16,483 nucleotides of DNA from CAYNLY01 sp964398225 (GTDB lineage: Bacteria; Pseudomonadota; Zetaproteobacteria; Mariprofundales; Mariprofundaceae), in contig CAYNLY010000033.1 in NCBI GenBank assembly GCA_964398225.1, positions 1 to 16,483 of the forward strand, written 5' to 3'. A program made the position numbers and the translations under genes. Position 1 is the first letter of the stretch; every line of letters begins with the position of its first letter. This document shows, piece after piece, positions 1 through 6,750 of this stretch. Under the pieces are notes generated by a model. The model made no database searches. It was not told the DNA's origin and saw only the letters and a program-made list of their open reading frames with translations.

Positions 1-350
1 GCGATGCCGGCCTGCTTGCGCTCGGCCAGTTCCAGATACGCGGCATCGTAAGCCGACAGTCCGTAGGTCATCGCCAGACGATGCACCCGCTCCAGCAGCC
101 CATCCCCATGCGCCGAATCCGTGTGCAGCGGCAAGGCGCCGTAAAGCTGCATCAGGGCTGCGGCATCGCTGTCCGCGATGCGCTCACGGCGACGAGCCGC
201 GACAATCACATTGCCGATTTCATGCCACCACAGCGCCGGAACCCAGACCTCGACATCCTGCATGGCCTCCAGAAAGGACTCGGCCTCGCTTGATCGCTCG
301 TCCGGCAAGCCCAAGGCCGCGGCCACGGAGCAATCCATGACCCAGCGCAT
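1..350 (-). CDS. vapC: PIN-domain (VapC-like) toxin, 3' end cut by window edge
   Basis: Probable PIN-fold ribonuclease, toxin of a type II toxin-antitoxin pair. 116 residues are visible and the C-terminus runs off the window; the family is usually about 130-140 residues, so some 15-25 are missing. The N-terminus MRWVMDCSVA carries the first acidic residue (D6). HEIGN gives E44, and the SAYDAAYLELA stretch gives D102; these match the conserved Mg-binding acids of PIN domains. A fourth acid normally lies in the missing part. The ATG overlaps the antitoxin stop in a TGATG junction, which supports coupled translation; a second ATG four codons in (338) is possible. RNA target is unknown. It would be neutralised by the upstream antitoxin. 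Confidence 0.85.
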   Translation of the reverse strand, partial: MRWVMDCSVAAALGLPDERSSEAESFLEAMQDVEVWVPALWWHEIGNVIVAARRRERIADSDAAALMQLYGALPLHTDSAHGDGLLERVHRLAMTYGLSAYDAAYLELAERKQAGI

Positions 351-604
351 CAGTATTTCCGCCCTTCCTCGACCAGCGCGCGAAGATCACCGGAAGCTCG
401 AGCACGACGCCGCACCGCGCGAAAGCCTTCCAGCAGTTCCCGGACGTTCTCTTCCCGCGACTTGCCCACCGGCTCCAGCCGGGCAACCGGCTTGCCACGA
501 CGGGTGATCGTGTAACTTCTGCCCTGCTCGACCTCCCGGATCAGGGACGAAAGGTGCGTCTTGGCCTCGAACGCGCTGACTTCCTTCTTTCCCGATGGAT
601 TCAT
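350..604 (-). CDS. Phd/YefM-family antitoxin
   Basis: Antitoxin of 84 residues and first gene of the toxin-antitoxin operon. The N-terminal half (VSAFEAKTHLSSLIREVEQG, then TITRRGKPVARLEPV) is the standard Phd/YefM DNA-binding fold: a helix with AKxxLSxLI, then a strand with RxGKPVAxL. The C-terminal half, about residues 50-84, is highly charged, as expected for the flexible toxin-binding part. The ATG has a TGGAGC ribosome binding site. Family members bind the PIN toxin and repress their own promoter, and a palindrome lies 10 bp upstream of the start codon. VapB, RelB and Phd naming overlaps, so I give no symbol. Confidence 0.88.
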   Translation of the reverse strand: MNPSGKKEVSAFEAKTHLSSLIREVEQGRSYTITRRGKPVARLEPVGKSREENVRELLEGFRAVRRRARASGDLRALVEEGRKY

Positions 605-613
605 GGCTGCTCC

Positions 614-633
614 AACTAGTCAGATGACTGGTT
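614..633. promoter_or_regulatory. Palindromic operator of the toxin-antitoxin operon
   Basis: Inverted repeat AACTAGTCA-GA-TGACTGGTT: 9-bp arms with one mismatch and a 2-bp spacer. It lies directly downstream of the -10 box at 635-640, over the predicted transcription start. That position suits autorepression by the antitoxin or the toxin-antitoxin complex. Binding is inferred, not shown. Confidence 0.65.
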
Positions 634-634
634 T

Positions 635-662
635 ATTGTAAATAGCACAGGCTTTCTGTCAA
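635..662 (-). promoter_or_regulatory. Sigma70-type promoter of the toxin-antitoxin operon
   Basis: On the minus strand there is a perfect -35 box TTGACA (662-657), a 16-bp spacer and a -10 box TACAAT (640-635). The start site would be near 628, about 24 nt before the antitoxin ATG. The patch is clearly more AT-rich than its surroundings. Confidence 0.75.
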
Positions 663-664
663 AT
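636..664 (+). promoter_or_regulatory. Possible divergent promoter for the NUDIX gene
   Basis: On the plus strand TTGTAA (636-641), a 17-bp spacer and TCAAAT (659-664) each match 4 of 6 consensus bases. They lie almost exactly on top of the minus-strand toxin-antitoxin promoter. Transcription would start near 671, before the ATG at 718. Weak evidence, listed because no other promoter for the plus-strand genes is apparent. Confidence 0.3.
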
Positions 665-717
665 CGCGGGTGCCGGCTTCCCTTGTGTCTGAGTCGATCG
701 CGGCCCACCCTTGGGCC

Positions 718-1137
718 ATGCGTCGGATCATCGCGCTGGTCGCAGCATTCAACCCCGCGGGAGAGCTCCTGCTTCTGAAGCGCCCCCAGTGCGTGCACCG
801 CGGGGGATTCTGGTCCTTCCCGGGCGGCAAGGTGGAAGCGGGGGAAACGCCGCTTGCGGCTGCGCGCCGGGAGCTGATCGAGGAAACCGCGCTCACCGGC
901 CGCCGATGGCGCTTTCTGGCCCGGGCGCACGAATCGGAACACGGCGGTGGCCGCAGCTTTCACCTGTTCTGCTGCTTCGTCGCGCATCCCGAAACGCTCC
1001 GGCCCGAGGCGCCCCATGCCTGGGTGCGCCCGGAGATGCTTGGCCGATATCCGATGCCGCCGGTCAACGCCCGGCTGCTCCCGTCGCTGCGGATTCCGGA
1101 ACTGGAGGCATGGCTGGCGAAGGCGCGCATTCGGTGA
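718..1137 (+). CDS. NUDIX hydrolase, MutT-like
   Basis: NUDIX pyrophosphohydrolase of 139 residues. The Nudix box runs from G37 to L59: GGKVEAGE, then seven residues, then RELIEE, giving the metal-binding glutamates E52, E55 and E56. The late Gly of the consensus is Ala58, a common tolerated change. FWSFPGGKVEAGET and the later YPMPPVN (91-97) resemble MutT-type 8-oxo-dGTP sanitising enzymes, where a PPAN stretch helps recognise the base, so nucleotide-pool cleaning is the best guess; substrate choice in this family cannot be fixed by sequence. I chose ATG 718 because MRRIIALVAAF starts the first strand of the fold. A GTG at 670 would add 16 residues without family character. The Shine-Dalgarno is weak. 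DUF481 follows 70 bp downstream. Confidence 0.85.
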   Translation: MRRIIALVAAFNPAGELLLLKRPQCVHRGGFWSFPGGKVEAGETPLAAARRELIEETALTGRRWRFLARAHESEHGGGRSFHLFCCFVAHPETLRPEAPHAWVRPEMLGRYPMPPVNARLLPSLRIPELEAWLAKARIR

Positions 1138-1207
1138 TCGTTCGCACAGGCGCAACAGGATTTTCGTGTCCAGCATGCGCCTCCAGATTCGTTCGAGGAG
1201 GAAAACG

Positions 1208-1909
1208 ATGCGTGCATGGATGAGTCTGTTCGCGATCGCGCTGTTCGCCGCATCCGCGCAGGCGGCCGACTGGAAGCATACCTACGAGGCCGGCGCGGTC
1301 GTCACCGGCGGCAACAGCAAGACCCAGACGATGAACCTGAAAGGCCACACCGAGGCGCACTACAAGGCCTGGACGCAGACCTTCGACGGCTCCGCGGTCA
1401 ACGCGCGTCAGAACGGCGTGACCTCGGCCGAGAAGTACACGGCCTCGCTCAAGAGCGATTATCTCCTGAGCACCCGCGACTACGTGTTCCTGCGGCTCGG
1501 ATTCGAGTCGGACCGCTTTGCGGGCTACCGTCAGCGGTTTGCGGAGACGGTCGGCTACGGCCGCATTCTGGCCGACGGCGAACGCTTCGACTGGAAGGCC
1601 GAGATCGGCGCCGGTGCCCGTCAGACGAAGCAGCTCGACAAAAGCCGCCTGAACGATGCGGTGGCCCGCGCCCAGACCGATCTGGGCTGGAAGATCGGCG
1701 AGCATGCGAAGCTTACCCAGATGCTGTCCACCGAAGGCGGCAAGAACGGATGGACGAGCCGTTCGGAAACCGCGCTGCTCAATCAGATCAACGGCAATCT
1801 ATCGAGCAAGATCTCGCTTGCGCTCACGCATAACTCGACCGTGCCCGCGGGCAAGAAGAAGCTCGATACGGAGCTGGCGCTCAACCTCGTCTATTCGTTC
1901 GAGGACTGA
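1208..1909 (+). CDS. DUF481 family outer-membrane protein
   Basis: Predicted secreted protein of 233 residues, family DUF481 (YdiY-like), thought to form an outer-membrane beta barrel of unknown role. The first 19 residues are a Sec signal peptide (MRAWMSLFAIALFAASAQA) with an AxA cleavage site before ADWKH. The mature part alternates polar and aromatic residues in strand-like runs. GAVVTGGNSKTQTMN near residues 31-45 is the family's opening motif, and the end (ALNLVYSF) looks like a last barrel strand. GAGGAGGAAAA (1195-1205) is a strong ribosome binding site and decides the start. It may share a transcript with the NUDIX gene. The 3' end overlaps the convergent xerC by 19 bp. Confidence 0.85.
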   Translation: MRAWMSLFAIALFAASAQAADWKHTYEAGAVVTGGNSKTQTMNLKGHTEAHYKAWTQTFDGSAVNARQNGVTSAEKYTASLKSDYLLSTRDYVFLRLGFESDRFAGYRQRFAETVGYGRILADGERFDWKAEIGAGARQTKQLDKSRLNDAVARAQTDLGWKIGEHAKLTQMLSTEGGKNGWTSRSETALLNQINGNLSSKISLALTHNSTVPAGKKKLDTELALNLVYSFED

Positions 1910-2811
1910 TCCCCGTCCCGGTCCTTCCGCGCGCCCGTTTGGATGCGGGCGCGCGGATGCGCCCGGTCGTAGACCTCGGCCAGCCTGGCCGCATCCAGAT
2001 GCGTGTAGCGTTCGGTCGTGGCCAGCGACGCATGGCCCAGAAGGTCCTGGATCGCGCGCAGGTCCACCCCGCCCGCGAGCAGATGGGTGGCGAACGAATG
2101 CCGGAGCCGGTGGGGCGTCACCGAAGGGTCCGCACCTAGCTCCAGCGCACGCTGCTTCAGCATCCTCTGCACGCTGCGCGCGCTCAGCCTTCCCCCGCGG
2201 ACGTTGAGGAACACGGCCCGCTCCGCCGAGGCCGGCCGCTCGCTCAGCCATTCGGCCAGCCACCGGGCGGCCTTGTCCGGAATCGGCACGATGCGCTCCT
2301 TCCGCCCCTTGCCCAGGACGCGGAGCTCACGCGCCTCCAGATCCACGTCCTCGAGATCGAGCCCCACCGCCTCGGACACGCGCAGCCCGCAGCCGTAGAG
2401 CACGCCGATAAGCGCCCGGTCGCGCAGCTCCATGCTCCGGCTCCCGTGCCGCAGCAGGCGTTCAGTCTGTTCCACGGGTAGCGTGCGCGGCAGATGTCTG
2501 GGGCGTTTCGGCGCGCGTACGCCGTCGGCCGGACTGTGGGCGATCCATCCCCGCTCGACCGCGTGGGCAAGCATCCCGGCAACGGCGGAAAGCCGTCGCC
2601 CGAGCGTGGACGGCGCCAGCCCCCGCGCATGCCCGGCAACGAGCCAGTCCTGAATCCGCGCGCGTGTAAGGCTTGCAAGCGGAACCTCGCCGACAAAGTC
2701 CAGGAAATCGCGGAGATCGCGCCGGTAGGCCTCCACCGTATGGGGCGAGGCGCGCCGGATTTCGGCAAGCTGCGTAAGATAGGCCTCGATCGCCCGGGAA
2801 AGATCAGGCAT
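1891..2811 (-). CDS. xerC: Tyrosine recombinase XerC
   Basis: Site-specific recombinase that, with XerD, resolves chromosome dimers at dif. 306 residues. The N-terminal SAM-like core-binding domain covers about residues 5-90, with the typical SPHTVEAYRRDL. The catalytic domain has the full set: R144 (GCGLRVSE), K168 (GKGRKER), H234 and R237 (TPHRLRHSF), H260 (LLGHAS) and the nucleophile Y269 (TERYTHLD). XerC rather than an integron or phage integrase is supported by length, the HLDAARLAEVYDRAHPRA ending and the DUF484 gene just upstream, as in many gammaproteobacteria. The start overlaps the GGDEF gene by 8 bp. About 18 residues after HPRAR form an extra polar tail that holds the convergent hairpin and overlaps DUF481. 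Confidence 0.93.
   Translation of the reverse strand: MPDLSRAIEAYLTQLAEIRRASPHTVEAYRRDLRDFLDFVGEVPLASLTRARIQDWLVAGHARGLAPSTLGRRLSAVAGMLAHAVERGWIAHSPADGVRAPKRPRHLPRTLPVEQTERLLRHGSRSMELRDRALIGVLYGCGLRVSEAVGLDLEDVDLEARELRVLGKGRKERIVPIPDKAARWLAEWLSERPASAERAVFLNVRGGRLSARSVQRMLKQRALELGADPSVTPHRLRHSFATHLLAGGVDLRAIQDLLGHASLATTERYTHLDAARLAEVYDRAHPRARIQTGARKDRDGDQSSNE
1927..1956. terminator. Strong hairpin at the DUF481/xerC convergence
   Basis: Perfect 11-bp inverted repeat (CCGCGCGCCCG / CGGGCGCGCGG) with an 8-nt loop, 18 bp after the DUF481 stop and inside the last codons of xerC. Neither side has a T-run, so it is not a classic intrinsic terminator. Because the repeat is symmetric it could slow polymerase or protect the 3' ends of both convergent transcripts. 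Confidence 0.45.
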
Positions 2812-3925
2812 CCGGCTCGGAGGTCGCGGCCATTTCGAGACGGTTGCCGCCGAGCGCCTTGGCGACGTACATCGCCGCGTCGGCGCGCGCGATCAGATCC
2901 TTGACCGCGAGATCCTCATCGGCCTCGGAGACGCCGACGCCGATGCTCACCGTCACCGGCTCGCTGCCGGCCAGCGGCTTTTCCCCTACCGCCTGCACGA
3001 TCCGTTCGGCGATCTCGCGCGCCTTCTCGGCCGAGCATCCCGGCAGCAGCACGACGAACTCGTCCCCTCCCATCCGGATCAGCGGATCCTGCGCGCGCAC
3101 GAAATGACGGATGATGTCGGTGATCCGGCGCAGCGCGTCGTCGCCCGCATCGTGCCCGAGCCGATCGTTCACCGCCTTGAAATCGTCGACATCCACATAC
3201 AGGCAGGCCACGCGCGTGCCGGGACCGAACCATTGCGACAGCGGCTGATGGCTGTGCGGCTGCAGGAACCGGCGGTTGTGGCTGCCGGTGAGCGAGTCGG
3301 TCATCGCAAGCCGCGCCAGGCGCTCGCGCGCCACCGAGTTTTCGAGTGTCAGCCCCACCACCTGGGCCAGATGCTGCAGGAAATCCGTGCCCTGATCGGG
3401 CGCGAAGCGGTCGCGGTCCACCGAACCCAGTCCGAGCACGCCGAACGGCCGGTCGAGCTCGCCCAGAACGAGCAGCGCCAGCGAACCCAGATGGGCATCC
3501 TGGGCATCGAGCCACGGAAACGACTGGCTCGGGGAAAGCTGCATCAGCCAGACGCGCTTCCGGTTGAGCCCCATCTTCTCGATCTCGCCCTGCTCGATCC
3601 AGACCAGATCCCGCTCGGACAGCGCGGTCATCGAACGGCCGCCGATGAAACTGGAGCGGTCGAACCAGAAGCGCACGAAGTCGAGCTCGAATCCAGCGCG
3701 CAGCCCCCGAAGCAGCGTGAAGCACAGATCCTCGGGATCCGTTGCCTTGAGCACCTGCGACTCAAGCTCGAACAGCCGTTCGAACAGGCGCTCGTTCGCC
3801 CGCAGCTGACGCATGACCTCGGCCACGTACTGCTTGAGCTCGCGGTTTTCCTCGGCCAGCTTCTTCATCCGGCGCTGGACCAGATCCTCCACGCCGCGCG
3901 TCCGGGCTCCCTTCTCCCCGCTCAA
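2804..3925 (-). CDS. DUF484 (GAF-like) sensor with GGDEF diguanylate cyclase
   Basis: Probable cytoplasmic diguanylate cyclase making c-di-GMP from two GTP, 373 residues. An N-terminal coiled coil (about 12-55) leads into a DUF484/GAF-like domain (about 55-200) that would sense an unknown signal. The GGDEF domain (about 205-365) has LTGSHNRRF, the exact motif GGDEF at 286-290 and an intact inhibitory I-site RAQD at 277-280, five residues before it, so it should be active and product-inhibited. There is no transmembrane segment. The start is TTG in a TTGA overlap with the transpeptidase stop, with GAGGAG 11 nt upstream; GTG at codon 12 is an alternative. In many gammaproteobacteria a stand-alone DUF484 protein precedes xerC; here it carries a cyclase. 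Confidence 0.88.
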   Translation of the reverse strand: MSGEKGARTRGVEDLVQRRMKKLAEENRELKQYVAEVMRQLRANERLFERLFELESQVLKATDPEDLCFTLLRGLRAGFELDFVRFWFDRSSFIGGRSMTALSERDLVWIEQGEIEKMGLNRKRVWLMQLSPSQSFPWLDAQDAHLGSLALLVLGELDRPFGVLGLGSVDRDRFAPDQGTDFLQHLAQVVGLTLENSVARERLARLAMTDSLTGSHNRRFLQPHSHQPLSQWFGPGTRVACLYVDVDDFKAVNDRLGHDAGDDALRRITDIIRHFVRAQDPLIRMGGDEFVVLLPGCSAEKAREIAERIVQAVGEKPLAGSEPVTVSIGVGVSEADEDLAVKDLIARADAAMYVAKALGGNRLEMAATSEPDA

Positions 3926-5265
3926 GAGCCGAGACTCTCCTCGATCAGGATGCGCCAGGGCTCGTCCCGGGACGCCCGGACCAGATACAGGCGCTTGCGC
4001 GTTGTGTCCGCGTAGTTGCTCGAACGGTAATGCTGCGTGAACTCGGCCACGACGACCTCGCCCTCGGGCCAGCGGTTCGGGTCGTGAATCAGGGTAAGAT
4101 CCTCAAGCTTGACCTCGATGAAGCGCTTGGACGCATTGACGCGCCGTTTGTAGCGCGCCCAGGCGGCGAGATCCATCCGCCCCGAGCGGAACTTCGGATG
4201 ATAGTGCTTGAGATAGGCCTCGGTATCGAGCGAGGACCAGTCCCTTCGCCAGCCCTCGATCGCATCGAGCACCTGCCGGCGCAGCGCCTCGCGCTCCGGC
4301 TCCCGGTCGAAGACGAAATCGCGCCCGACGACAACCCAGCTCCTGCCCAGCCGGATGCGGTCGGCCAGCGCGAGCAGCCGGTCGTTGGGCACCGAAAAGC
4401 AGCCGCGGGTATCCCGGGGCGGCCGGCGCTTCTTGTCCACCGGATATCCATGCAGCCAGATCCCGTGCCCGTTCTTGCCGTGAAGCCGATCGAGCGCGTT
4501 CGGATAGTCGATCGGGAAGGCCACCGGCCCGTAGCGCGGGGCAAGCGACGGCCCGCTCAGCCGGGAAACGAACCGGTAGACGCCGTTCGGCGTGCGCCCG
4601 TCGCCCTCGGCCTCCTTGTCGCCGGGGCGGCTGCCGGTGACGACGTATTCGTCGGCCACCTTGCGCCAGTTGCCTTCGGCGTCGGGCTCGAACACGAACA
4701 GGCGCGAGCGCGCCTTGTCCACGAAGAACACGTTGGCCACCCCGGGGCCGGGCATCAGCAGATCCACCGGCAGCCCCTGCACGCGATCGATCTGGTCGAG
4801 CAAAAGCTGCAGCCGGGCCTCGGCCTCGCCCAGCCCCTTGCTCAGATCGGCGCGGGCGAGCAGCGCATCGGCATCGCCGATCACCTTCGCATAATCGCCC
4901 GCCTTGCCGACGGCCTCGAGCGCCTCCTGCCGGTGCGCCTCGGCCTCGATCAGAGCCGCCAGCGGGTCGTCCCTGCTGGCATCGGAAAGCACGGCAAGCG
5001 CCTCATCGGGACGACGAAGTTTCAGCGCCAGCGCCGCCTTCAGAATCCGCCGGTCCTGCTCGCTGAGCCTGCGCACCGGATCCTGATCGCCCCGTTCCAG
5101 CGCCTCCCAGGCGCGCTGCCAGCGGGCCATGTCCCCGGCGTTGGTCGCGGCCGGCTCCGCGCGGGCAAAGGCAAGCCCGGCCAGAAGAAGCAGGCTAGCG
5201 CACGCGCTCGCGAAGAATCCGCCAGCCCCGATCCGTCCGCACCCAGACCATTTCCTTGCGCACAT
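3922..5265 (-). CDS. L,D-transpeptidase (YkuD) with C-terminal NTF2-like (Cds6) domain
   Basis: Periplasmic peptidoglycan-modifying enzyme, 447 residues. Residues 1-36 look like a signal peptide (FFASACASLLLLAGLAFARA core). Residues 40-165 are helical with no recognised motif. The YkuD domain (about 175-318) has H272 (WLHGYP) and the nucleophile C289 in TRGCFSV, 17 residues apart; Arg replaces the usual His of SHGC, as in YafK-like members. The last 120 residues are an NTF2-like domain of the Cds6 type, related to the end of the preceding TPR protein. The ATG at 5265 lies 71 bp inside that gene, and I see no in-frame ATG, GTG or TTG between it and the hydrophobic core. The Shine-Dalgarno is weak, so the start is the least certain point. 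It may form 3-3 crosslinks or attach or remove lipoproteins. Confidence 0.85.
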   Translation of the reverse strand: MCARKWSGCGRIGAGGFFASACASLLLLAGLAFARAEPAATNAGDMARWQRAWEALERGDQDPVRRLSEQDRRILKAALALKLRRPDEALAVLSDASRDDPLAALIEAEAHRQEALEAVGKAGDYAKVIGDADALLARADLSKGLGEAEARLQLLLDQIDRVQGLPVDLLMPGPGVANVFFVDKARSRLFVFEPDAEGNWRKVADEYVVTGSRPGDKEAEGDGRTPNGVYRFVSRLSGPSLAPRYGPVAFPIDYPNALDRLHGKNGHGIWLHGYPVDKKRRPPRDTRGCFSVPNDRLLALADRIRLGRSWVVVGRDFVFDREPEREALRRQVLDAIEGWRRDWSSLDTEAYLKHYHPKFRSGRMDLAAWARYKRRVNASKRFIEVKLEDLTLIHDPNRWPEGEVVVAEFTQHYRSSNYADTTRKRLYLVRASRDEPWRILIEESLGS

Positions 5266-6115
5266 CGTCGGCAAACCTATCGGATTTGTAATGCTGGACA
5301 AACCGCACGCGCGCGCGCCCGGGCGCAAGCGCCTCAAGCTCGAGGCCCTCGATTCGGACGCGGATCGAGCGGGCGCCGGCAAGCACCCGGCGCTTGTGCG
5401 CCCGCCAGCCGCCGCGGTCCGCGAAGCGTCCTTCGGGCACGAAGTCTTCCGCGTAGAAGGCGAAGTATCGCTCGGGGTTTCTTGATTCCCATGCCTTCCG
5501 CCATGCCTCGATCGCGCCCCGGAGCGCATCCGCCTCGCCCGGCGCAAGCAGCGGATGCACCTGCGGGGGCTCCTTTGCGGCCTGCTTCTGTTCGACAGGC
5601 TTCTGCTTGCCTCGGTCAAGCCCGCCCGCAACCGCCGAACGGGGCCCGGCGAGCAGCGCGGCGAGCCGCTCCCGTCGCGCCCGGATCGCGGCCGATTCCT
5701 GTTCGTCGTCCACGAGCGCCAGCGCCTGATCGTACTCGGCCAGCGCGCGCTTGAGGTAAAGATCGGCCAGATTTTCGTGCGCGATGCCGAAATCCGGATT
5801 CAGATCGAGCGTCATCTCGAGCTCCCGCGTCGCCGCCTTCAGATCGCCCATCTCGTTGTAGATCACGGCAAGGTTGTTGTGCGGCTCGGGCAGCGCGGGC
5901 TTGAGCCGGACCACGGTCCGGAACGCCTCGACGGCCTCCGGATAATGCTTGCGCCGGGCCTCGAGCACTCCCAGCTCGAACCAGGCGCGGTAATCCTTCG
6001 GATCGGCCGCCACCTTCCCGCGCAGCTCGGCGATGCGCTGCTGGGCATCATCGGCCTCCGCGGCCCATACTGGCGGCGCGCAGACAAGCAGGCCAAGGAG
6101 CAGAAGCCCGCGCAT
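5195..6115 (-). CDS. Secreted TPR protein with NTF2-like (Cds6) C-terminal domain
   Basis: Exported protein of 306 residues. It has a signal peptide (MRGLLLLGLLVCAPPVWA), then about three tetratricopeptide repeats (residues 40-140; AWFELGVLEARRKHYPEAVEAF and two similar units), a polar linker (155-190) and an NTF2-like domain (about 195-306). That last domain parallels the end of the neighbouring transpeptidase: AIEAWRKAW versus AIEGWRRDW, KRRV in both, and FVQHYKSDRFADDVRKEM versus FTQHYRSSNYADTTRKRL. The TPRs suggest it is an adaptor, perhaps for the transpeptidase made next in the operon. The ATG shares one base with the DUF502 stop (TGATG); an upstream ATG at 6256 would lose the signal peptide. 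Confidence 0.82.
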   Translation of the reverse strand: MRGLLLLGLLVCAPPVWAAEADDAQQRIAELRGKVAADPKDYRAWFELGVLEARRKHYPEAVEAFRTVVRLKPALPEPHNNLAVIYNEMGDLKAATRELEMTLDLNPDFGIAHENLADLYLKRALAEYDQALALVDDEQESAAIRARRERLAALLAGPRSAVAGGLDRGKQKPVEQKQAAKEPPQVHPLLAPGEADALRGAIEAWRKAWESRNPERYFAFYAEDFVPEGRFADRGGWRAHKRRVLAGARSIRVRIEGLELEALAPGRARVRFVQHYKSDRFADDVRKEMVWVRTDRGWRILRERVR

Positions 6116-6750
6116 CACTTCTGGCCCTCCGGGGACGCATCGCCCCTGAGCCCCGCCTCCGGCGGAATCACGCCGCCGGACAGCAGCAGCTTCATCGCAT
6201 CGTCCACGCTCATGTCCAGGTGCACGAGCTCGGAAGCATCCACGAACATCAGCCATCCGGTCGTCGGAATCGGCGTGGACGGGATGAACACCGAGACGTA
6301 GCCGTCGCCTCCGCGGCTTTCGGGCAGCTGGCCTTCGCCGGTAACGAAGCCCAGCACCCAGCGCCCGCGGTTCGGAAACTGGACGAGCACGACCTCCTGA
6401 AACGCGCGCGAGGACTCGCTGAAAATCGCGGCCAGAAGCTGGCGGGTCGCCTTGTGCACGGTGCGGATCAGCGGAATGCGTTCCAGAAGCGCATCCAGCG
6501 CATGCATCAGCCGGCTGCCGAGAAAATGGGTCGTCAGCGCGCCGACGATCAGCACGATCGCAAGGGCGACGACCACCCCCATGCCGGGCACCGAAAAGCC
6601 GAGCAGCGCCTCCGGCCGGTATTCGGGCGGCAGAAGCGCGACCGCCCGGTCGGAAAGCCCGACCAGCCAGTCGATCACGAGCACGGTGACCAAAAGCGGC
6701 GCCAGCGCGACGACGCCGGCCATCAGATACCGGCGCAGATGCGCGATCAT
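6115..6750 (-). CDS. DUF502 inner-membrane protein
   Basis: Integral membrane protein of 211 residues, family DUF502, function unknown. Two hydrophobic segments are plain, about residues 8-30 (LMAGVVALAPLLVTVLVIDW) and 55-78 (VPGMGVVVALAIVLIVGAL). They are followed by the family's soluble part with IPLIRTVHKATRQL, then VVLVQFPNRGRWVLGFVTG and VSVFIPSTPIPTTGWLMFV. The ATG overlaps the yibQ-like stop (ATGA) and the stop shares one base with the TPR start, so it is firmly inside the operon. The C-terminus (after residue 190) is a variable polar tail. Confidence 0.9.
   Translation of the reverse strand: MIAHLRRYLMAGVVALAPLLVTVLVIDWLVGLSDRAVALLPPEYRPEALLGFSVPGMGVVVALAIVLIVGALTTHFLGSRLMHALDALLERIPLIRTVHKATRQLLAAIFSESSRAFQEVVLVQFPNRGRWVLGFVTGEGQLPESRGGDGYVSVFIPSTPIPTTGWLMFVDASELVHLDMSVDDAMKLLLSGGVIPPEAGLRGDASPEGQK

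Noticed and set aside
670..717. GTG start for the NUDIX gene
   Set aside because: The extra 16 residues are not family-like and the predicted plus-strand start would lie at or after the GTG. ATG 718 is kept, with some doubt.
1138..1207. Promoter or small RNA between the NUDIX gene and DUF481
   Set aside because: Apart from the strong ribosome binding site I see no convincing -10/-35 pair or hairpin.
4030..5754. A 574-codon plus-strand open frame over the transpeptidase and TPR genes
   Set aside because: Same GC-driven shadow effect; the minus-strand frames have clear domains and signal peptides.
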